This document shows positions 34,077 to 41,168 of a stretch of 41,168 nt of DNA, in pieces. The stretch is from Helcococcus kunzii ATCC 51366 (GTDB taxonomy: Bacteria > Bacillota > Clostridia > Tissierellales > Peptoniphilaceae), in NCBI RefSeq assembly GCF_000245755.1, contig NZ_JH601088.1, positions 552,814-593,981 on the forward strand, written 5' to 3'. The translations under genes and the position numbers were made by a program. The stretch's first letter is position 1; each line of letters opens with the position of its first letter. The notes beneath the pieces were generated by a model. That model had not been told where the DNA came from, did not search any database, and worked only from the letters and a program-made list of their open reading frames with translations.

Positions 34077-35186
34077 TTACGTTAAATTTTTTTCAAATTC
34101 TTCCAAAGTAACTATTTTTTCTTTGTCATATGAAGAAATTCTTTCATTTGCAAGTATGATATCTCTAGCGTTTCTATTCACAATCTTGGCAACAATAAAT
34201 GTCACGACAACTGAAAGTAATACGGTGATAAATATGCCTACTAATTGTCCTATAAATATATTTTTTATAAATAAAATGGTACCTAAAGAACCTAATAATC
34301 CGCCAAAACCATTCATAGCAAATGAATCAACTACATCGTCAAATTCAAATTTTTTGTTTATAGATTTCATAATAAAGTAAGTGAAGAAACTTGCGAAAAA
34401 TACTATTAAAATAATTTGAAATGTATTGACATATCCTACACTAGAAGTGCTTGTTACAAGTCCAACAATCATTCCATTTAATAAGATGTCGGTTTGTATA
34501 TCTTTTTCTAAAATATAATTTCCAAGTGTCCAAGAAATACCACCAGCAATGATTGCTAAAAGTGATTTTAATAAGATTAGAGCGGATTCACCATTAAGTT
34601 CTCCGACTGGACCTGCATTAAACATAAACCAACCGAGAGTGATAAATACCATTCCGATGTAAATCCAAGCGTTTCTTGGTTTTGATGACTTAGTATTACT
34701 TTTACCCAAAATTAACGCAAGAATGAAACTTGAAATACCAGCGGACAAGTGAACTACCATTCCTCCTGAAAAGTCCAAAGCTCCTAATTTATTTATGAAT
34801 CCACTATCTGTCCAGAAAAAATTTACTAATGGGGTGTAGACGAAAACTCCCCAAATCGGGACGATAATTATAACTTGTTTTAGAGTGATTCTATCTATGA
34901 CTGATCCAATCAACATAACAACAGCATATAGGCAGAAACATAGTTGAAACAATATATTAATTATTTTATCGAAGTTATTATCGTTTAATGAAAGAATAGT
35001 ATCAAACTTTCCTTCAAACGCAATAAAATATGCTCCGAAAAGCCATGTAAGGGTGGCGATTAGAATGGATAATGTAAATATTTTTATGATATGTTCTTCC
35101 TTCTCTTTATTTACAATACCATAATATAGACATCCAACGCCAAATATCATCAACCACATCATGAAAATTCCAATTAATAAAAACAT
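34077..35186 (-). CDS. amt: Ammonium transporter (Amt family) with altered twin-His site
   Basis: Membrane channel of 369 residues with about 11 spans, somewhat shorter than AmtB. The first half of the core is conserved: FSGGMVVHLSAGISSF holds the His equivalent to AmtB His168. The second pore His, in the DxxxxHGxGG motif (AmtB His318), is Asn292 here (DSFAMNGFGGLLGSL). The twin-His pair is important for conduction and selectivity in known members, so transport or sensing may differ. No glnK gene is adjacent. It is divergent from the flavoprotein gene, and its start follows a TAGGAGG site. Confidence 0.88.
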   Translation of the reverse strand: MFLLIGIFMMWLMIFGVGCLYYGIVNKEKEEHIIKIFTLSILIATLTWLFGAYFIAFEGKFDTILSLNDNNFDKIINILFQLCFCLYAVVMLIGSVIDRITLKQVIIIVPIWGVFVYTPLVNFFWTDSGFINKLGALDFSGGMVVHLSAGISSFILALILGKSNTKSSKPRNAWIYIGMVFITLGWFMFNAGPVGELNGESALILLKSLLAIIAGGISWTLGNYILEKDIQTDILLNGMIVGLVTSTSSVGYVNTFQIILIVFFASFFTYFIMKSINKKFEFDDVVDSFAMNGFGGLLGSLGTILFIKNIFIGQLVGIFITVLLSVVVTFIVAKIVNRNARDIILANERISSYDKEKIVTLEEFEKNLT

Positions 35187-35202
35187 TTTACCTCCTATAT
35201 CT

Positions 35203-35217
35203 AAATGAGAATCATTT
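35203..35217. promoter_or_regulatory. Dyad in the amt/flavoprotein divergent promoter
   Basis: AAATGA, GAA, TCATTT form a 6-3-6 palindrome. With GAGAATCATT inside it resembles metal-regulator (Fur-type) boxes, but the match is loose. Confidence 0.35.
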
Positions 35218-35278
35218 GCAATTACAAAATATAAGATATATAATATAGAAAACGATGAAACATGTCAAGGAGAAGTTT

Positions 35279-36403
35279 ATGAGAGAATATAAAATTATAG
35301 TAATAGGTGCTGGTGCGGCTGGTATAGGTGTCGCAACAACTATTAAACATTTTGGATTTAAAAATGAAGACTTTTGTGTGATAGAGAGAGGTGAAATAGG
35401 AGAATCTTTCTTAAATTGGCCAGAAGAGACTAGATTTATAACTCCTTCTTTTACAACTAATGGGTTCGGATTTGTTGATATTAATGCTGTAATTCCTGAT
35501 ACATCACCTGCTTATACATTTGAAAAAGAGCATTTATCAGGTAAAGAATATGCAAAATATTTACAAATGGCGGCAGAGTATTATGAATTACCAATTATGG
35601 AAAATACTGAAGTGTTGTCTATTGAAAAAACGAGTGACGATAAATATGCGTTAAAAACAAATAATGAAGATTTTGAAGCGAAATATATTATAGTTGCTAC
35701 AGGTGAATTTCAAAATCCTAATAAGAGTATTATCAAAGGTTATGAATATGCAATACATTATGGAGAAGTTTCTAGTTTTTCAGATTTTAAGGATGGCGAA
35801 TATTGCGTAATAGGTGGAAATGAAAGTGGTGTAGATGCTTTGGTAAATCTAGTAGAAAATGGTAATAAAGTGAATCTATTCACCAATAGTTTTGGTCCTA
35901 ATGAAGATAATCCTGATCCAAGTGTTTCACTTTCTCCGATTACAAAAACAAGATTATATAATTTAAATAAAGAGAAATACAATGTACATGAAGGTAAAAA
36001 ATTAATAGAAATAGTCAAGCTAGATGATGGTTATAATTTGATTTTTGATGATAATACCAATTATTTTACAAAAAACAAACCAATATTATCTACTGGATTC
36101 AATCCTTGTGTGCATGAGATTAAAGGAGATATTTTTGAATACAATAATGAAGGATTGCCAATAGTTAGCATAAAAGATGAGTCAACAATTGCTGAAAATA
36201 TATTTTTAGTAGGGCCAAGTTTAAGACAAAATAATATAATTTTCTGTTATATTTACAAGTTTAGACAAAGATTTGCTACAACTATTATGGAAATAGCGCA
36301 ACGAGAAGGCATAACAATAGATAATCAAATTATAGATCTATATCGTAGAAATCAAATGCTATTAGATGATCTAAGTTGTTGTGATGTTTCATGTAATTGT
36401 TAA
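35279..36403 (+). CDS. FAD/NAD(P)-dependent oxidoreductase, CzcO/YpdA-like
   Basis: Flavoprotein of 374 residues from the ATG with an AAGGAG site; an in-frame upstream ATG at 35255 lacks one. The FAD Rossmann motif is VIGAGAAGIG at about 7-16, and a second NAD(P) motif VIGGNESGVDAL is near 180-191. ESFLNWPEETRFITPSF and the ATGEF segment are typical of the CzcO/flavin monooxygenase-like thioredoxin-reductase fold. There is no CxxC active site as in TrxB. The extreme C-terminus is Cys-rich (CCDVSCNC), perhaps a metal or redox site. Substrate unknown. Confidence 0.75.
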   Translation: MREYKIIVIGAGAAGIGVATTIKHFGFKNEDFCVIERGEIGESFLNWPEETRFITPSFTTNGFGFVDINAVIPDTSPAYTFEKEHLSGKEYAKYLQMAAEYYELPIMENTEVLSIEKTSDDKYALKTNNEDFEAKYIIVATGEFQNPNKSIIKGYEYAIHYGEVSSFSDFKDGEYCVIGGNESGVDALVNLVENGNKVNLFTNSFGPNEDNPDPSVSLSPITKTRLYNLNKEKYNVHEGKKLIEIVKLDDGYNLIFDDNTNYFTKNKPILSTGFNPCVHEIKGDIFEYNNEGLPIVSIKDESTIAENIFLVGPSLRQNNIIFCYIYKFRQRFATTIMEIAQREGITIDNQIIDLYRRNQMLLDDLSCCDVSCNC

Positions 36404-36422
36404 ATAAATAGAATATTTTCGT

Positions 36423-36458
36423 AAAAAATCCCTAATGAATATTTAGGGATTTTTTTTA
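36423..36458 (+). terminator. Terminator after flavoprotein gene
   Basis: AAAAAATCCCTAA (36423-36435) pairs with TTAGGGATTTTTT (36442-36454) and T continues. Confidence 0.92.
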
Positions 36459-36530
36459 TATAGTAAAGAATTAAATGGTACAATATAAGTAGTAATGAAT
36501 GATAAATTTTCAAATAATTAAGAGGATATT

Positions 36531-37208
36531 ATGAAAATATTGATAATTGAAGATGATAGATTAATACGTAATTTGCTAAAAAGAGAGTTGGAAAAGTGGG
36601 ATTATCAAGTTGAGATAGTTGAGGATTTTAATCAAACTATAGAAATGTTCAATAAAATAAAGCCACATCTTGTATTAATGGATATAAAATTGCCTGTTTT
36701 TGATGGCTATTATTTTACGAGAGAGATTAGAAAAACTTCAGACATTCCAATTGTATTTATATCTTCAAAATCTGATAATATGGATCAAATAATGGCAATC
36801 GAAATGGGAGCGGATGATTTTATTGCTAAACCATTTGATTTAAATTATGCCATTTCTAAAGTTAAAGCAAATTTTAGAAGGGCATATACATATGATATTT
36901 CTGAGATAGCTACAAGCGATAAATTTCAATATGATCCTACTAAAATGGAGTTTGAATATAAAGGAAATAAAATTGAGCTTACAAAGACTGAAAATACCAT
37001 TTTGGATTTATTGATAAAAGATATAAATAATTTTGTTACAAGAAGTGAATTGATGCAGGCGTGTTGGCAAGGAGATGACTATATTGATGATAATACTTTA
37101 TTTGTAAATATTAGTAGATTAAGAAAGAAATTGTCATCTTTGGGATTAGAAGATGTTATAGAAACTAAGAAAAATGTAGGATATAGATTCAATGAAGAAA
37201 ATATTTGA
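36531..37208 (+). CDS. bceR: BceR-type response regulator
   Basis: OmpR-family response regulator of 225 residues. The receiver domain (about 1-115) has the acidic pocket EDD near 7-9, the phosphorylated Asp51 in VLMDIKLP and Lys in AKPF near 101. The winged-helix DNA-binding domain (about 125-225) shows ELTKTENTILDLL and VNISRLRKKL. It overlaps the kinase start by 17 bp. Together with the following ABC genes it forms a Bce-type module, and a BceR-type box stands in front of the ABC genes. Confidence 0.92.
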   Translation: MKILIIEDDRLIRNLLKRELEKWDYQVEIVEDFNQTIEMFNKIKPHLVLMDIKLPVFDGYYFTREIRKTSDIPIVFISSKSDNMDQIMAIEMGADDFIAKPFDLNYAISKVKANFRRAYTYDISEIATSDKFQYDPTKMEFEYKGNKIELTKTENTILDLLIKDINNFVTRSELMQACWQGDDYIDDNTLFVNISRLRKKLSSLGLEDVIETKKNVGYRFNEENI

Positions 37209-38082
37209 AAATATTAAAATGAAAAGTAAAGAATTATTATTTGTAGCATTAAACTTGATAATGTTTTTTATAATAATGTGGCTATTTGATGTTAGAAAAG
37301 AAGTATTTATAGTATTGAGTTTAATGAGTTTTATATCCATTATTTTTTACTTACTCTCTACATTTGATTCATTAGAAAAAGAAAAATATACTAAAGAGAG
37401 AATTGTTGATTTAGAGAAAAAAATTCGAGAACTGGAAGAAAAAAATACAGAGACAAGAAATGATATTAAAGATTATTTTCTATCTTGGATTCATCAGATA
37501 AAGACACCCATTACCTCATTAAATTTATTAGCGGAAACCTTAAATGAAAACGAAAGAAATCAGATAAAGATGATTTCTTTATCAATAGAAAATTACACAG
37601 ATATGGCTCTTTCCTATTTAAATCTTTCAGATTTTTCTGCTGATATTAATATTAAGACGTTCGAATTATCAGATATAGTTAAGAAATTAATTAGAAAATA
37701 TAGAGTACATTTTATTGAAACAAATACTAAGCTAATCTTTAAGGATTTTAATAAAATGGTTATAAGTGATAAAAAATATTTAGAACTTATGTTAGAGCAG
37801 ATAATCAATAATGCGGTAAAATATGCGAGTGGTAAGGAAGTGTATATAGGATATAAAGATAATTATTTATATATAAAAGACACGGGTTATGGTATAAAAA
37901 ATGATGAAATAAAAATGATATTTAATAGGGGATATTCTTCAGAAAATAGTATTAACCCAAATAAATCTTCCGGGATAGGTCTATATATCGTAAAAAGAAT
38001 ATCTCAAAAACTTAACCATAGAGTTTTGGTGGATTCAACAATTGGTCATTCCACAGAGTTTAGAATATATTTTAATGATTAA
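37192..38082 (+). CDS. bceS: BceS-type intramembrane-sensing histidine kinase
   Basis: Membrane histidine kinase of 296 residues. Two spans (about 15-32 and 37-55) are joined by only a few residues, so there is no extracellular sensor domain. In this kinase class the ABC transporter itself provides the signal. H-box His101 lies in SWIHQIKTPITS. N-box NQIINNAVKYA-like sequence (EQIINNAVKYA near 202-212), G1 DTGYGI and G2 GIGLYIVKRI follow. Start codon overlaps bceR. Confidence 0.92.
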   Translation: MKKIFENIKMKSKELLFVALNLIMFFIIMWLFDVRKEVFIVLSLMSFISIIFYLLSTFDSLEKEKYTKERIVDLEKKIRELEEKNTETRNDIKDYFLSWIHQIKTPITSLNLLAETLNENERNQIKMISLSIENYTDMALSYLNLSDFSADINIKTFELSDIVKKLIRKYRVHFIETNTKLIFKDFNKMVISDKKYLELMLEQIINNAVKYASGKEVYIGYKDNYLYIKDTGYGIKNDEIKMIFNRGYSSENSINPNKSSGIGLYIVKRISQKLNHRVLVDSTIGHSTEFRIYFND

Positions 38083-38083
38083 G

Positions 38084-38158
38084 CTTACAAAACTGTAAGG
38101 TTAAAATTATAATTTGTAATGTTAGATAAAAGCGCTAAATACTTAAGCTAACTATAAT
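38084..38158 (+). promoter_or_regulatory. BceR-type binding site and promoter of bceAB
   Basis: CTTACA-AAAC-TGTAAG (38084-38099) matches the TNACA-N4-TGTAA motif known for Bce-type regulators. A perfect TATAAT follows at 38153-38158 with no good -35 box, as at an activated promoter. The site lies between bceS and bceA. Confidence 0.75.
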
Positions 38159-38188
38159 ATAAGTATAAAGTGAAAAAAGGAGTTAGCA

Positions 38189-38935
38189 ATGAAAGTATTA
38201 GAAGTAAAAAATTTAAGAAAAATATATAAAAAGACAAATACGGAAGCTTTGAAGAATGTAAACTTTTCAGTAGAAAAAAATGAATTTGTTGCAATTATGG
38301 GTGAAAGTGGTTCTGGAAAATCTACCTTATTAAATATAATTGCAACTTTAGATAAGCCAACATCTGGAAGTGTGCTGATAAATGAAAATAATATAGAATC
38401 ATTAACTTCTGATAAATTAGCAAATTTTAGAAGAGAAGAATTAGGTTTTGTATTTCAAGATTTTAATTTGATAGATACATTTAATGTAAAAGATAATATT
38501 TTATTACCTCTTGTCCTTTCAAATGTAAATCATAAAAATTTTGATGAGCGATTAAATGAAGTGGCAAAAGAGTTAAATATTTCAGAAATAATAAATAAAA
38601 ATGTTAATCAATTATCTGGTGGTCAAAAGCAAAGAGTAGCTATTGCAAGAGCTTTAATTACAAATCCTAGCCTAATTTTAGCAGATGAACCTACAGGACA
38701 ATTAGATAGTAAATCTTCTGAAATAGTAATGAATACTTTTGAAAACATAAATAAAAACAATAATACGATTTTAATGGTTACACATTCCATAAGATCTGCA
38801 TCATTTGCTCAAAGAGTGTTATTTATAAAGGATGGGATTCTTTTTCATGAGATTTATCGTGGTGAAATATCTAATATAGATTTCGCGGAAAAAATTTCAA
38901 ATTCATTGACCCTATTAAATAGAATGGGGGAATAA
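38189..38935 (+). CDS. bceA: BceA-type ABC transporter ATPase
   Basis: ATP-binding subunit of 248 residues of the MacB/BceA group. Walker A GESGSGKS is at 38-45, the Q-loop at FVFQDFNL, the signature LSGGQKQRVAIARAL near 145 and Walker B LILADEPTGQLD near 165. It partners with the following 640-residue permease, 1 bp downstream, to free cell-wall intermediates from antimicrobial peptides such as bacitracin or lantibiotics. The signal passes to BceS. An AAGGAG site precedes it. Confidence 0.94.
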   Translation: MKVLEVKNLRKIYKKTNTEALKNVNFSVEKNEFVAIMGESGSGKSTLLNIIATLDKPTSGSVLINENNIESLTSDKLANFRREELGFVFQDFNLIDTFNVKDNILLPLVLSNVNHKNFDERLNEVAKELNISEIINKNVNQLSGGQKQRVAIARALITNPSLILADEPTGQLDSKSSEIVMNTFENINKNNNTILMVTHSIRSASFAQRVLFIKDGILFHEIYRGEISNIDFAEKISNSLTLLNRMGE

Positions 38936-38936
38936 T

Positions 38937-40859
38937 ATGATTACTAAATTAGCGAAGAAGAATTTACGAGCAAATTTAAAAAACATTATTCCATTTATAA
39001 TATCAAATGCAATAGTTTATGCGGTTTTGTTTGTAATGGTGTCACTTACTCAAAACGAATATGTAAGGACAAGACATGTAATGTTAAAAACAATGATGCA
39101 ATTTGGTGCTGCAATTACATCTTTTATTGCCTTAATATTTACCATTTATTCCCAACGATCCATCATGAAAAGAAGATATAGAGAGCTTTCTTTATATCAA
39201 GTTTTAGGATTAGAAAAAAAACATGTAAGCAGTATGCTATTTAAAGAATCCCTAATAATCTTTGTAATTGTAAGCATATTATCAGTTTTGACAGGTTATG
39301 TTTTTGGGATATTTTCTTTCTTAGTGTTAAGGAAATCCCTTAATTTTACATTAGATGCCTTTAATATTTTTAAGTTTGAGACAACTGCTTTAATTTTCAC
39401 AATTGGTATATTATTAGTAGGATTCATTTTAAATATCATTATTAATATTTTTAAGATATCAAGAAAAAGTCCTACCGAACTAATGCAATATGAAAAAGAA
39501 GCTGAAAAAGAACCTAAAATTAATTTTATTACACTGATTATTGGCTTGATTTGTTTAATAGTATCTTATATAGTTGCAAATAAAATAAAATTACCAGAAT
39601 CATTCATTGGTTTATTTATTTGCATATTTGTAATAGTTATCGCAACTTATTTATTATTTTCTTCTTTATCAATTTTTATATTAAAAGCAAAAAGAAAAAA
39701 CAAAAAATATTATTATAAACAAGAAAATTTTCTATCAATTTCAAACTTATTATATAGAATGAAATCAAATGCTATTAGTTTAGCAACAATAACAGTTTTG
39801 TGTTCAGGAGTTATTATCGCTTTATCAGTATCATATACGCTTGGAAGATCTATGGCCGAGATGAAATTAGATGCTGATTATCAAATTGATTATCATTTTA
39901 AACCAAATGAAATGTTAAAAAAGGATAGAGATGATAAAATTAAATATTTTGATAAAGAATTAGAAAAAGTAAATGACAAAAAATACTTTTTATATTATCA
40001 AAATATGGTAAAAATTAACAGTGAAGGAGAAATTGAAAATCTTGCTATTGAAGATAATATGTTTTCTCCAAATTCTGTTAGTTTAACAGTGACAACTTTT
40101 GATGAATATAATAAATTATATAATTCTAATCTTGAAAAACTTTCTAATAATGAAGTATATCTAAGTACAGAAATTAAAGGGATTAAACAAATAAAGCTTG
40201 GAGATAAAACATTTATTCCTAAAAAATTTTCGGGAAAACAAGATCCGTTCATGGCTATGAATCAATCATATATTCTTGTAAATGATACAAATATTATTGA
40301 TAATTTTATTAATAAATTAAATGAAAAGGAATCAAAAAATACTAATTATTCCCTAAAGATATTAGTTAATGACAATAAAGATGAAAATCTTGAATCATAT
40401 CTAACTAATTTTGCTAAACAACAAAATTTAAGATTCACTTCAAATAGAGAATTATGGCAATTTGTTCAAGAATTTTCAGGCGGATTTTTCTTCTTAGGAG
40501 TTTTAATCTCGATAGTGTTTATGGTGGTTACATCATTAGTATTATATTTCAAACAACTGTCAGAAGCCTATGAAGATAAAAATAATTATATAATACTAAA
40601 GAAATTAGGTGTTTCCGAAACAACAGCAATAAACACAATAAAAAGACAGATGAAATCAGTATTCATTTTGCCGGTCCTAGTTGCTGTTATCCATAATATT
40701 GTACTAGTCAGAGTAGTATCTCAAATGCTTGCTCTATTTGGTACACGTGGAAATACTTATCTTATCAACTTAATCATACTCTCTGCAATATTTACAATAG
40801 TTTATATAATAATATATTCAATTGTACAAAGGTCATATAAGAAGATTGTGTGGGGGTAG
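38937..40859 (+). CDS. bceB: BceB-type ABC transporter permease
   Basis: Membrane permease of 640 residues with about ten spans. Four are in the N-terminal FtsX-like half (residues to about 240), then more around 280, and the last three at about 520-635. A large extracellular domain of about 200 residues (about 305-510) lies between, as in BceB, where it determines peptide recognition. The opening LAKKNLRANLKNIIPFIISN and the repeated QRSIMKRRYRELSLYQVLG motif are typical. It ends in a hairpin terminator region. Confidence 0.92.
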   Translation: MITKLAKKNLRANLKNIIPFIISNAIVYAVLFVMVSLTQNEYVRTRHVMLKTMMQFGAAITSFIALIFTIYSQRSIMKRRYRELSLYQVLGLEKKHVSSMLFKESLIIFVIVSILSVLTGYVFGIFSFLVLRKSLNFTLDAFNIFKFETTALIFTIGILLVGFILNIIINIFKISRKSPTELMQYEKEAEKEPKINFITLIIGLICLIVSYIVANKIKLPESFIGLFICIFVIVIATYLLFSSLSIFILKAKRKNKKYYYKQENFLSISNLLYRMKSNAISLATITVLCSGVIIALSVSYTLGRSMAEMKLDADYQIDYHFKPNEMLKKDRDDKIKYFDKELEKVNDKKYFLYYQNMVKINSEGEIENLAIEDNMFSPNSVSLTVTTFDEYNKLYNSNLEKLSNNEVYLSTEIKGIKQIKLGDKTFIPKKFSGKQDPFMAMNQSYILVNDTNIIDNFINKLNEKESKNTNYSLKILVNDNKDENLESYLTNFAKQQNLRFTSNRELWQFVQEFSGGFFFLGVLISIVFMVVTSLVLYFKQLSEAYEDKNNYIILKKLGVSETTAINTIKRQMKSVFILPVLVAVIHNIVLVRVVSQMLALFGTRGNTYLINLIILSAIFTIVYIIIYSIVQRSYKKIVWG

Positions 40860-40860
40860 A

Positions 40861-40960
40861 AATTTGTAAAAATAATATAGCTGCGTGGCTCAAAAAATGA
40901 GATGATTGAATCATCTCATTTTTTTTGCGCATTCCTCGCTTAATATTATTTTTACAAATT
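40861..40960. terminator. Terminator hairpin nested in a 100-nt inverted repeat
   Basis: The inner hairpin AAATGAGATGATT/AATCATCTCATTT with T-run (40892-40926) ends the bceAB unit. It is enclosed by a perfect 18-bp outer pair: AATTTGTAAAAATAATAT (40861-40878) and ATATTATTTTTACAAATT (40943-40960). Confidence 0.85.
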
Positions 40961-41023
40961 TAATAGAGGTATCGTGGGTTTGGGGAATTGATGGAGGCCT
41001 TAAGGGTAGAGTATAAGGCGAAA

Positions 41024-41168
41024 TGGTACTAAAATTCATATTATTAAATTTGGTACCATTTTTTTAGAGTGAATTTGGAACCAAATTTGATATTTTAAGA
41101 TTTAGTACCAATTTCGACGAAAATTTTTGGAACCAAATTTGATATTTTAAGATTTAGTACCAATTTCG
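41024..41168. repeat. 52-bp tandem hairpin array D (at least 2.5 copies, cut by the window end)
   Basis: TGGTACT (41024) / TTGGAACC (41075 and 41127) form one arm series and GGTACCA / TAGTACCA (about 41052, 41103, 41155) the opposing one; each recurs at 52 bp. The last two units are nearly identical over more than 40 bp. Arms are inverted as in arrays A, B and C. No gene is seen from 40961 to the end. Confidence 0.88.

Noticed and set aside
36423..36458. Riboswitch upstream of bceR
   Set aside because: The structure is a plain terminator hairpin of the preceding gene; no conserved aptamer elements are visible.

Overview
The window is a very AT-rich, densely coded stretch from a low-GC Gram-positive anaerobe. 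Supporting signs are AAGGAGG-type ribosome binding sites, Met-type T-box control, lipobox lipoproteins, mannose-family PTS genes, a BceRS-BceAB module and a YfcC-type carrier. A Tissierellia/Peptoniphilaceae-like member of the Firmicutes fits, but this is inference from gene style only.

Layout. 1-934: terminator-like hairpin, a 53-bp hairpin repeat array, a promoter and a T-box leader. 935-4659: M20 amidohydrolase plus MetNIQ-type uptake system under the T-box. 4716-12363: an RpiB-like isomerase and DeoR-type regulator, divergent from an operon of YfcC carrier, class II aldolase, iron alcohol dehydrogenase, GNAT, MtnK-like kinase and MtnA-like isomerase. This looks like a DHAP-shunt for 5-methylthioribose or 5-deoxyribose. 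12474-16997: a likely envelope-stress operon (SBP-VWA lipoprotein, XpaC-like, second SBP, TelA) with WalR/PhoP-like direct repeats in front. 17087-17398: two more hairpin arrays with the same 53-bp period. 17560-24217: pepT, a divergent folD, trpS, a small unknown gene, a secreted glucosaminidase/autolysin (also with WalR-like repeats) and sodA. 24457-27571: a decayed mannose-family PTS operon. 27726-33725: a class III lanthipeptide locus with an RNPP-like regulator, a small exported peptide that could be its pheromone, LanKC, three intact precursor genes plus one decayed copy, and an ABC exporter. 33756-33871: a small element with ISL3-like ends. 34077-36403: Amt with an altered twin-His site, divergent from a CzcO-like flavoprotein. 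36531-40859: BceRS-BceAB antimicrobial peptide detoxification. 40861-41168: a 100-nt nested inverted repeat and a fourth 52-bp-period hairpin array.

The best candidates for undescribed biology are: (1) the lanthipeptide locus with its built-in candidate peptide signal and Cys-rich cores; (2) four intergenic hairpin arrays that share a period of about five DNA helical turns although their sequences are unrelated; (3) the SBP-VWA/XpaC/SBP/TelA operon that appears to share an envelope-stress regulator with the autolysin.
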